This document shows, one piece after another, positions 1 through 10,339 of a DNA stretch of 64,000 nt (position 1 is its first letter; each line of letters begins with the position of its first letter). The stretch spans positions 1 to 64,000 of the forward strand of contig JAOWCC010000436.1 in assembly GCA_030867875.1 (NCBI GenBank), given 5' to 3'. The translations under genes and the position numbers were made by a program. Source of the DNA: Actinernus sp. WN-2022. Lineage: Eukaryota; Cnidaria; Anthozoa; Actiniaria; Actinernidae. A model generated the notes under the pieces. It did no database searches, was not told the origin of the DNA, and worked only from the letters and a program-made list of their open reading frames with translations.

Positions 1-294
1 CCTCCGCCCTCCCTCCTAAAGTACCTAGAGATGAATTACGGGATCGAAAGTGCACAAAAGTCTTAAACTGTCATTTGCCCTTTCATAATAACGCTAAAAA
101 TACGAGCTACTGGCTTTTAAAGCTTAGAGGCACACAAGAATCTTGTGTGCCTTTAAGCTTTAAAAGCCAGTAACTCGTGTTTTTGCCGTTTTCTAGAAAC
201 AGCAAATGGCAGTTGAAGACTTTTCTGGCCTTTCTATCCCATAATTGACTTGTCTTAGATTTATCCCATAATTTCTTAATTTGAGAGCTAGAGG
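1..294. repeat. B cassette S1, short form, left end cut by window
   Basis: The copy begins inside the pyrimidine tail, so its C-run and left edge are missing. The hairpin is complete. It ends at the standard right junction AGAGG|TTAGTG, after which the monomer continues with CGCTATTTT, a variant seen only in the first monomer after each B. Confidence 0.93.
34..246. repeat. Inverted repeat (hairpin) of the short B form, reference copy
   Basis: Left arm 34-139 and right arm 141-246 align without gaps as reverse complements at 88 of 106 positions, around a single central A at 140. The 36 positions nearest the centre have only two mismatches; most others lie in the middle of the arms near TAATAACGC. 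In every short copy the same hairpin ends 48 bp before the right edge of B. The shape is that of a foldback or MITE-like element. No transposase and no clear target-site duplication are seen, so mobility is only inferred. Confidence 0.92.
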
Positions 295-635
295 TTAGTG
301 TTAGGTTAGAAAAACGCTATTTTCTGGCATTTCTACTCAAAATACGGGAAAATTCCATCATTTAAACTTAATCTACGGGAATAGAACGTTGTATTGCCGA
401 ATAGTGCATCGAAATCCATTAAAAGGTCGAGAAATGGCGCCACTTTGAAATTTAGGTCACACAAGTAACTTTGACAGATTAGTGTTAGGTTAGAAAAACG
501 CGATTTTCTGGCATTTCTACTCAAAATACGGGGAAATTCCATCATTTAAACTTAATCTACGGGAATAGAACGTTGTATTGCCGAATAGTGCATCGAAATC
601 CATTAAAAGGTCGAGAAATGGCGCCACTTTGAAAT
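295..635. repeat. A-monomer run, 2 copies (S1 to L2)
   Basis: Length 341 bp, which is 2 x 184 - 27. The second monomer carries CGGGGAAATT near 530. This S-2-L module with the same variant recurs at ten other places in the window. Confidence 0.95.
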
Positions 636-658
636 TGTTGAACTCATCCTGCCCACCA

Positions 659-691
659 CCCCCCCCCCCCCCTCCCCTCCGCCCTCCCTCC
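659..691 (-). other. G-quadruplex-forming motif (C-run plus pyrimidine tail), reference copy
   Basis: The plus strand is C14, T, CCCC, T, CC, G, CCC, T, CCC, T, CC. Read on the minus strand this gives GGG-A-GGG-CGGA-GGGG-A-G(14), which satisfies four runs of at least three G with loops of 1-4. The plus strand could form an i-motif. Every B copy with a complete left end has the motif; only the length of the long G-run changes (10-20). Folding in vivo is inferred. Confidence 0.85.
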
Positions 692-708
692 TAAAGTACC
701 TAGAGATG

Positions 709-984
709 AATTACGGGATCGAAAGTGCACAAAAGTCTTAAACTGTCATTTGCCCTTTCATAATAACGCTAAAAATACGAGCTACTGGCTTTTAAAGCTT
801 AGAGGCACACAAGATCTAGCATGTTTTCACAAAAGGGGGTGTTAGGTTCTAAGGGTCCTTTTCTGAAAACAGCCTAGATCTTGTGTGCCTTTAAGCTTTA
901 AAAGCCAGTAACTCGTGTTTTTGCCGTTTTCTAGAAACAGCAAATGGCAGTTGAAGACTTTTCTGGCCTTTCTATCCCATAATT
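709..984. repeat. Inverted repeat (hairpin) of the long B form, reference copy
   Basis: Two 128-bp arms around a 20-nt loop. The outer 106 bp of each arm are the arms of the short form. The extra 22 bp per arm (TCTAGCATG... and its partner ...CCTAG) pair with three mismatches. The loop contains GTTAGGTT, the same string found in the A monomer. The long form is structurally complete and the short one looks like its tip-deleted derivative. Confidence 0.9.
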
Positions 985-1032
985 GACTTGTCTTAGATTT
1001 ATCCCATAATTTCTTAATTTGAGAGCTAGAGG

Positions 1033-1741
1033 TTAGTGTTAGGTTAGAAAAACGCTATTTTCTGGCATTTCTACTCAAAATACGGGAAAATTCCATCATT
1101 TAAACTTAATCTACGGGAATAGAACGTTGTATTGCCGAATAGTGCATCGAAATCCATTAAAAGGTCGAGAAATGGCGCCACTTTGAAATTTAGGTCACAC
1201 AAGTAACTTTGACAGATTAGTGTTAGGTTAGAAAAACGCGATTTTCTGGCATTTCTACTCAAAATACGGGAAAATTCCATCATTTAAACTTAATCTACGG
1301 GAATAGAACGTTGTATTGCCGAATAGTGCATCGAAATCCATTAAAAGGTCGATAAATGGCGCCACTTTGAAATTTAGGTCACACAAGTAACTTTGACAGA
1401 TTAGTGTTAGGTTAGAAAAACGCGATTTTCTGGCATTTCTACTCAAAATACGGGAAAATTCCATCATTTAAACTTAATCTACGGGAATAGAACGTTGTAT
1501 TGCCGAATAGTGCATCGAAATCCATTAAAAGGTCGATAAATGGCGCCACTTTGAAATTTAGGTCACACAAGTAACTTTGACAGATTAAGGTTAGGTTAGA
1601 AAAACGCGATTTTCTGGCATTTCTACTCAAAATACGGGGAAATTCCATCATTTAAACTTAATCTACGGGAATAGAACGTTGTATTGCCGAATAGTGCATC
1701 GAAATCCATTAAAAGGTCGAGAAATGGCGCCACTTTGAAAT
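1033..1741. repeat. A-monomer run, 4 copies (L2 to S3)
   Basis: Length 709 bp (4 x 184 - 27). GATAAA occurs in monomers near 1352 and 1536, CGGGGAAATT near 1634. The same four-monomer pattern lies at 55648-56356 and 61656-62364. Confidence 0.95.
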
Positions 1742-2073
1742 TGTTGAACTCATCCTGCCCACCACCCCCCCCCCCCTCCCCTCCGCCCTCCCTCCTAAAG
1801 TACCTAGAGATGAATTACGGGATCGAAAGTGCACAAAAGTCTTAAACTGTCATTTGCCCTTTCATAATAACGCTAAAAATACGAGCTACTGGCTTTTAAA
1901 GCTTAGAGGCACACAAGAATCTTGTGTGCCTTTAAGCTTTAAAAGCCAGTAACTCGTGTTTTTGCCGTTTTCTAGAAACAGCAAATGGCAGTTGAAGACT
2001 TTTCTGGCCTTTCTATCCCATAATTGACTTGTCTTAGATTTATCCCATAATTTCTTAATTTGAGAGCTAGAGG
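1742..2073. repeat. B cassette S3, short form
   Basis: 332 bp with a C-run of 12. The hairpin lies at 1813-2025 by the standard offset. Confidence 0.95.
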
Positions 2074-2414
2074 TTAGTGTTAGGTTAGAAAAACGCTATT
2101 TTCTGGCATTTCTACTCAAAATACGGGAAAATTCCATCATTTAAACTTAATCTACGGGAATAGAACGTTGTATTGCCGAATAGTGCATCGAAATCCATTA
2201 AAAGGTCGAGAAATGGCGCCACTTTGAAATTTAGGTCACACAAGTAACTTTGACAGATTAGTGTTAGGTTAGAAAAACGCGATTTTCTGGCATTTCTACT
2301 CAAAATACGGGGAAATTCCATCATTTAAACTTAATCTACGGGAATAGAACGTTGTATTGCCGAATAGTGCATCGAAATCCATTAAAAGGTCGAGAAATGG
2401 CGCCACTTTGAAAT
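2074..2414. repeat. A-monomer run, 2 copies (S3 to L4)
   Basis: S-2-L module. The second monomer has CGGGGAAATT near 2309. Confidence 0.95.
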
Positions 2415-2817
2415 TGTTGAACTCATCCTGCCCACCACCCCCCCCCCCCCCCCCCCCTCCCCTCCGCCCTCCCTCCTAAAGTACCTAGAGATGAATTACG
2501 GGATCGAAAGTGCACAAAAGTCTTAAACTGTCATTTGCCCTTTCATAATAACGCTAAAAATACGAGCTACTGGCTTTTAAAGCTTAGAGGCACACAAGAT
2601 CTAGCATGTTTTCACAAAAGGGGGTGTTAGGTTCTAAGGGTCCTTTTCTGAAAACAGCCTAGATCTTGTGTGCCTTTAAGCTTTAAAAGCCAGTAACTCG
2701 TGTTTTTGCCGTTTTCTAGAAACAGCAAATGGCAGTTGAAGACTTTTCTGGCCTTTCTATCCCATAATTGACTTGTCTTAGATTTATCCCATAATTTCTT
2801 AATTTGAGAGCTAGAGG
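2415..2817. repeat. B cassette L4, long form with the longest C-run
   Basis: 403 bp. The C-run at 2438-2457 is 20 long, the longest in the window. The hairpin tip is intact. Confidence 0.95.
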
Positions 2818-3342
2818 TTAGTGTTAGGTTAGAAAAACGCTATTTTCTGGCATTTCTACTCAAAATACGGGAAAATTCCATCATTTAAACTTAATCTACG
2901 GGAATAGAACGTTGTATTGCCGAATAGTGCATCGAAATCCATTAAAAGGTCGAGAAATGGCGCCACTTTGAAATTTAGGTCACACAAGTAACTTTGACAG
3001 ATTAGTGTTAGGTTAGAAAAACGCGATTTTCTGGCATTTCTACTCAAAATACGGGAAAATTCCATCATTTAAACTTAATCTACGGGAATAGAACGTTGTA
3101 TTGCCGAATAGTGCATCGAAATCCATTAAAAGGTCGATAAATGGCGCCACTTTGAAATTTAGGTCACACAAGTAACTTTGACAGATTAAGGTTAGGTTAG
3201 ACAAACGCGATTTTCTGGCATTTCTACTCAAAATACGGGAAAATTCCATCATTTAAACTTAATCTACGGGAATAGAACGTTGTATTGCCGAATAGTGCAT
3301 CGAAATCCATTAAAAGGTCGAGAAATGGCGCCACTTTGAAAT
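2818..3342. repeat. A-monomer run, 3 copies (L4 to S5)
   Basis: Length 525 bp (3 x 184 - 27). The middle monomer has GATAAA near 3136. A private change gives AGACAAACG near 3201. Same pattern as 31358-31882, 54055-54579, 60065-60589 and 63438-63962. Confidence 0.95.
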
Positions 3343-3674
3343 TGTTGAACTCATCCTGCCCACCACCCCCCCCCCCCTCCCCTCCGCCCTCCCTCCTAAA
3401 GTACCTAGAGATGAATTACGGGATCGAAAGTGCACAAAAGTCTTAAACTGTCATTTGCCCTTTCATAATAACGCTAAAAATACGAGCTACTGGCTTTTAA
3501 AGCTTAGAGGCACACAAGAATCTTGTGTGCCTTTAAGCTTTAAAAGCCAGTAACTCGTGTTTTTGCCGTTTTCTAGAAACAGCAAATGGCAGTTGAAGAC
3601 TTTTCTGGCCTTTCTATCCCATAATTGACTTGTCTTAGATTTATCCCATAATTTCTTAATTTGAGAGCTAGAGG
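3343..3674. repeat. B cassette S5, short form
   Basis: 332 bp, C-run of 12. It is the last B before 19.1 kb of pure A monomers. Confidence 0.95.
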
Positions 3675-6600
3675 TTAGTGTTAGGTTAGAAAAACGCTAT
3701 TTTCTGGCATTTCTACTCAAAATACGGGAAAATTCCATCATTTAAACTTAATCTACGGGAATAGAACGTTGTATTGCCGAATAGTGCATCGAAATCCATT
3801 AAAAGGTCGAGAAATGGCGCCACTTTGAAATTTAGGTCACACAAGTAACTTTGACAGATTAGTGTTAGGTTAGAAAAACGCGATTTTCTGGCATTTCTAC
3901 TCAAAATATGGGAAAATTCCATCATTTAAACTTAATCTACGGGAATAGAACGTTGTATTGCCGAATAGTGCATCGAAATCCATTAAAAGGTCGATAAATG
4001 GCGCCACTTTGAAATTTAGGTCACACAAGTAACTTTGACAGATTAAGGTTAGGTTAGAAAAACGCGATTTTCTGGCATTTCTACTCAAAATACGGGAAAA
4101 TTCCATCATTTAAACTTAATCTACGGGAATAGAACGTTGTATTGCCGAATAGTGCATCGAAATCCATTAAAAGGTCGAGAAATGGCGCCACTTTGAAATT
4201 TAGGTCACACAAGTAACTTTGACAGATTAAGGTTAGGTTAGAAAAACGCGATTTTCTGGCATTTCTACTCAAAATACGGGGAAATTCCATCATTTAAACT
4301 TAATCTACGGGAATAGAACGTTGTATTGCCGAATAGTGCATCGAAATCCATTAAAAGGTCGAGAAATGGCGCCACTTTGAAATTTAGGTCACACAAGTAA
4401 CTTTGACAGATTAAGGTTAGGTTAGAAAAACGCGATTTTCTGGCATTTCTACTCAAAATACGGGAAAATTCCATCATTTAAACTTAATCTACGGGAATAG
4501 AACATTGTATTGCCGAATAGTGCATCGAAATCCATTAAAAGGTCGAGAAATGGCGCCACTTTGAAATTTAGGTCACACAAGTAACTTTGACAGATTAAGG
4601 TTAGGTTAGAAAAACGCGATTTTCTGGCATTTCTACTCAAAATACGGGAAAATTCCATCATTTAAACTTAATCTACGGGAATAGAACGTTGTATTGCCGA
4701 ATAGTGCATCGAAATCCATTAAAAGGTCGAGAAATGGCGCCACTTTGAAATTTAGGTCACACAAGTAACTTTGACAGATTAAGGTTAGGTTAGAAAAACG
4801 CGATTTTCTGGCATTTCTACTCAAAATACGGGAAAATTCCATCATTTAAACTTAATCTACGGGAATAGAACGTTGTATTGCCGAATAGTGCATCGAAATC
4901 CATTAAAAGGTCGAGAAATGGCGCCACTTTGAAATTTAGGTCACACAAGTAACTTTGACAGATTAAGGTTAGGTTAGAAAAACGCGATTTTCTGGCATTT
5001 CTACTCAAAATACGGGAAAATTCCATCATTTAAACTTAATCTACGGGAATAGAACGTTGTATTGCCGAATAGTGCATCGAAATCCATTAAAAGGTCGAGA
5101 AATGGCGCCACTTTGAAATTTAGGTCACACAAGTAACTTTGACAGATTAGTGTTAGGTTAGAAAAACGCGATTTTCTGGCATTTCTACTCAAAATACGGG
5201 AAAATTCCATCATTTAAACTTAATCTACGGGAATAGAACGTTGTATTGCCGAATAGTGCATCGAAATCCATTAAAAGGTCGAGAAATGGCGCCACTTTGA
5301 AATTTAGGTCACACAAGTAACTTTGACAGATTAAGGTTAGGTTAGAAAAACGCGATTTTCTGGCATTTCTACTCAAAATACGGGGAAATTCCATCATTTA
5401 AACTTAATCTACGGGAATAGAACGTTGTATTGCCGAATAGTGCATCGAAATCCATTAAAAGGTCGAGAAATGGCGCCACTTTGAAATTTAGGTCACACAA
5501 GTAACTTTGACAGATTAAGGTTAGGTTAGAAAAACGCGATTTTCTGGCATTTCTACTCAAAATACGGGAAAATTCCATCATTTAAACTTAATCTACGGGA
5601 ATAGAACGTTGTATTGCCGAATAGTGCATCGAAATCCATTAAAAGGTCGAGAAATGGCGCCACTTTGAAATTTAGGTCACACAAGTAACTTTGACAGATT
5701 AAGGTTAGGTTAGAAAAACGCGATTTTCTGGCATTTCTACTCAAAATACGGGAAAATTCCATCATTTAAACTTAATCTACGGGAATAGAACGTTGTATTG
5801 CCGAATAGTGCATCGAAATCCATTAAAAGGTCGAGAAATGGCGCCACTTTGAAATTTAGGTCACACAAGTAACTTTGACAGATTAAGGTTAGGTTAGAAA
5901 AACGCGATTTTCTGGCATTTCTACTCAAAATACGGGAAAATTCCATCATTTAAACTTAATCTACGGGAATAGAACGTTGTATTGCCGAATAGTGCATCGA
6001 AATCCATTAAAAGGTCGAGAAATGGCGCCACTTTGAAATTTAGGTCACACAAGTAACTTTGACAGATTAGTGTTAGGTTAGAAAAACGCGATTTTCTGGC
6101 ATTTCTACTCAAAATACGGGAAAATTCCATCATTTAAACTTAATCTACGGGAATAGAACGTTGTATTGCCGAATAGTGCATCGAAATCCATTAAAAGGTC
6201 GAGAAATGGCGCCACTTTGAAATTTAGGTCACACAAGTAACTTTGACAGATTAAGGTTAGGTTAGAAAAACGCGATTTTCTGGCATTTCTACTCAAAATA
6301 CGGGAAAATTCCATCATTTAAACTTAATCTACGGGAATAGAACGTTGTATTGCCGAATAGTGCATCGAAATCCATTAAAAGGTCGAGAAATGGCGCCACT
6401 TTGAAATTTAGGTCACACAAGTAACTTTGACAGATTAAGGTTAGGTTAGAAAAACGCGATTTTCTGGCATTTCTACTCAAAATACGGGGAAATTCCATCA
6501 TTTAAACTTAATCTACGGGAATAGAACGTTGTATTGCCGAATAGTGCATCGAAATCCATTAAAAGGTCGAGAAATGGCGCCACTTTGAAATTTAGGTCAC

Positions 6601-7025
6601 ACAAGTAACTTTGACAGATTAAGGTTAGGTTAGAAAAACGCGATTTTCTGGCATTTCTACTCAAAATACGGGAAAATTCCATCATTTAAACTTAATCTAC
6701 GGGAATAGAACGTTGTATTGCCGAATAGTGCATCGAAATCCATTAAAAGGTCGAGAAATGGCGCCACTTTGAAATTTAGGTCACACAAGTAACTTTGACA
6801 GATTAAGTGTTAGGTTAGAAAAACGCGATTTTCTGGCATTTCTACTCAAAATACGGGGAAATTCCATCATTTAAACTTAATCTACGGGAATAGAACGTTG
6901 TATTGCCGAATAGTGCATCGAAATCCATTAAAAGGTCGAGAAATGGCGCCACTTTGAAATTTAGGTCACACAAGTAACTTTGACAGATTAAGGTTAGGTT
7001 AGAAAAACGCGATTTTCTGGCATTT

Positions 7026-9380
7026 CTACTCAAAATACGGGAAAATTCCATCATTTAAACTTAATCTACGGGAATAGAACGTTGTATTGCCGAATAGTGC
7101 ATCGAAATCCATTAAAAGGTCGAGAAATGGCGCCACTTTGAAATTTAGGTCACACAAGTAACTTTGACAGATTAAGGTTAGGTTAGAAAAACGCGATTTT
7201 CTGGCATTTCTACTCAAAATACGGGAAAATTCCATCATTTAAACTTAATCTACGGGAATAGAACGTTGTATTGCCGAATAGTGCATCGAAATCCATTAAA
7301 AGGTCGAGAAATGGCGCCACTTTGAAATTTAGGTCACACAAGTAACTTTGACAGATTAAGGTTAGGTTAGAAAAACGCGATTTTCTGGCATTTCTACTCA
7401 AAATACGGGAAAATTCCATCATTTAAACTTAATCTACGGGAATAGAACGTTGTATTGCCGAATAGTGCATCGAAATCCATTAAAAGGTCGAGAAATGGCG
7501 CCACTTTGAAATTTAGGTCACACAAGTAACTTTGACAGATTAAGGTTAGGTTAGAAAAACGCGATTTTCTGGCATTTCTACTCAAAATACGGGAAAATTC
7601 CATCATTTAAACTTAATCTACGGGAATAGAACGTTGTATTGCCGAATAGTGCATCGAAATCCATTAAAAGGTCGAGAAATGGCGCCACTTTGAAATTTAG
7701 GTCACACAAGTAACTTTGACAGATTAAGGTTAGGTTAGAAAAACGCGATTTTCTGGCATTTCTACTCAAAATACGGGAAAATTCCATCATTTAAACTTAA
7801 TCTACGGGAATAGAACGTTGTATTGCCGAATAGTGCATCGAAATCCATTAAAAGGTCGAGAAATGGCGCCACTTTGAAATTTAGGTCACACAAGTAACTT
7901 TGACAGATTAAGGTTAGGTTAGAAAAACGCGATTTTCTGGCATTTCTACTCAAAATACGGGAAAATTCCATCATTTAAACTTAATCTACGGGAATAGAAC
8001 GTTGTATTGCCGAATAGTGCATCGAAATCCATTAAAAGGTCGAGAAATGGCGCCACTTTGAAATTTAGGTCACACAAGTAACTTTGACAGATTAAGGTTA
8101 GGTTAGAAAAACGCGATTTTCTGGCATTTCTACTCAAAATACGGGAAAATTCCATCATTTAAACTTAATCTACGGGAATAGAACGTTGTATTGCCGAATA
8201 GTGCATCGAAATCCATTAAAAGGTCGAGAAATGGCGCCACTTTGAAATTTAGGTCACACAAGTAACTTTGACAGATTAAGGTTAGGTTAGAAAAACGCGA
8301 TTTTCTGGCATTTCTACTCAAAATACGGGAAAATTCCATCATTTAAACTTAATCTACGGGAATAGAACGTTGTATTGCCGAATAGTGCATCGAAATCCAT
8401 TAAAAGGTCGAGAAATGGCGCCACTTTGAAATTTAGGTCACACAAGTAACTTTGACAGATTAAGGTTAGGTTAGAAAAACGCGATTTTCTGGCATTTCTA
8501 CTCAAAATACGGGAAAATTCCATCATTTAAACTTAATCTACGGGAATAGAACGTTGTATTGCCGAATAGTGCATCGAAATCCATTAAAAGGTCGAGAAAT
8601 GGCGCCACTTTGAAATTTAGGTCACACAAGTAACTTTGACAGATTAAGGTTAGGTTAGAAAAACGCGATTTTCTGGCATTTCTACTCAAAATACGGGAAA
8701 ATTCCATCATTTAAACTTAATCTACGGGAATAGAACGTTGTATTGCCGAATAGTGCATCGAAATCCATTAAAAGGTCGAGAAATGGCGCCACTTTGAAAT
8801 TTAGGTCACACAAGTAACTTTGACAGATTAAGGTTAGGTTAGAAAAACGCGATTTTCTGGCATTTCTACTCAAAATACGGGAAAATTCCATCATTTAAAC
8901 TTAATCTACGGGAATAGAACGTTGTATTGCCGAATAGTGCATCGAAATCCATTAAAAGGTCGAGAAATGGCGCCACTTTGAAATTTAGGTCACACAAGTA
9001 ACTTTGACAGATTAAGGTTAGGTTAGAAAAACGCGATTTTCTGGCATTTCTACTCAAAATACGGGAAAATTCCATCATTTAAACTTAATCTACGGGAATA
9101 GAACGTTGTATTGCCGAATAGTGCATCGAAATCCATTAAAAGGTCGAGAAATGGCGCCACTTTGAAATTTAGGTCACACAAGTAACTTTGACAGATTAAG
9201 GTTAGGTTAGAAAAACGCGATTTTCTGGCATTTCTACTCAAAATACGGGAAAATTCCATCATTTAAACTTAATCTACGGGAATAGAACGTTGTATTGCCG
9301 AATAGTGCATCGAAATCCATTAAAAGGTCGAGAAATGGCGCCACTTTGAAATTTAGGTCACACAAGTAACTTTGACAGAT
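7026..9380. repeat. Homogenised A block, about 13 copies
   Basis: Consecutive monomers here show no difference that I can see: all have TTAAGGTTAGG, CGGGAAAATT, GAGAAA and AACGTT. The block ends at a TTAGTGTTAGG monomer near 9382, after which four more standard monomers follow. Such uniformity points to recent local amplification or gene conversion. Confidence 0.8.
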
Positions 9381-10339
9381 TAGTGTTAGGTTAGAAAAAC
9401 GCGATTTTCTGGCATTTCTACTCAAAATACGGGAAAATTCCATCATTTAAACTTAATCTACGGGAATAGAACGTTGTATTGCCGAATAGTGCATCGAAAT
9501 CCATTAAAAGGTCGAGAAATGGCGCCACTTTGAAATTTAGGTCACACAAGTAACTTTGACAGATTAAGGTTAGGTTAGAAAAACGCGATTTTCTGGCATT
9601 TCTACTCAAAATACGGGAAAATTCCATCATTTAAACTTAATCTACGGGAATAGAACGTTGTATTGCCGAATAGTGCATCGAAATCCATTAAAAGGTCGAG
9701 AAATGGCGCCACTTTGAAATTTAGGTCACACAAGTAACTTTGACAGATTAAGGTTAGGTTAGAAAAACGCGATTTTCTGGCATTTCTACTCAAAATACGG
9801 GAAAATTCCATCATTTAAACTTAATCTACGGGAATAGAACGTTGTATTGCCGAATAGTGCATCGAAATCCATTAAAAGGTCGAGAAATGGCGCCACTTTG
9901 AAATTTAGGTCACACAAGTAACTTTGACAGATTAAGGTTAGGTTAGAAAAACGCGATTTTCTGGCATTTCTACTCAAAATACGGGAAAATTCCATCATTT
10001 AAACTTAATCTACGGGAATAGAACGTTGTATTGCCGAATAGTGCATCGAAATCCATTAAAAGGTCGAGAAATGGCGCCACTTTGAAATTTAGGTCACACA
10101 AGTAACTTTGACAGATTAAGGTTAGGTTAGAAAAACGCGATTTTCTGGCATTTCTACTCAAAATACGGGAAAATTCCATCATTTAAACTTAATCTACGGG
10201 AATAGAACGTTGTATTGCCGAATAGTGCATCGAAATCCATTAAAAGGTCGAGAAATGGCGCCACTTTGAAATTTAGGTCACACAAGTAACTTTGACAGAT
10301 TAAGGTTAGGTTAGAAAAACGCGATTTTCTGGCATTTCT

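Larger units (their letters stand above)
636..1032. repeat. B cassette L2, long form
   Basis: 397 bp with a C-run of 14 at 659-672. It carries the 63-bp hairpin tip missing from short copies. It joins monomer sequence GAAAT on the left and TTAGTGTTAGG on the right, exactly as in all other copies. Confidence 0.95.

Noticed and set aside
34..246. Bacterial terminator, tRNA or rRNA structure
   Set aside because: The hairpin has very long arms and no T-tract logic, clover-leaf elements or rRNA motifs; the setting is a satellite.
333..545. Minus-strand open frame of 70 codons recurring in most A monomers (first copy here)
   Set aside because: The frame overlaps itself in the next monomer by 29 bp, is broken whenever a monomer has an indel, and is kept only because the satellite is homogenised. 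There is no signal, domain or codon bias to support a gene.
1742..2073. Complete DNA transposon with target-site duplication
   Set aside because: B has no transposase and no convincing flanking duplication; 27 bp of the monomer are missing at the site. A MITE-like or foldback origin remains possible but is not shown.
3713..4109. CENP-B box in the A monomer
   Set aside because: The nearest string, TTCTACTCAAAATACGGG, has T instead of G after TTC and a spacing to CGGG three bases too long for the known 17-bp box.
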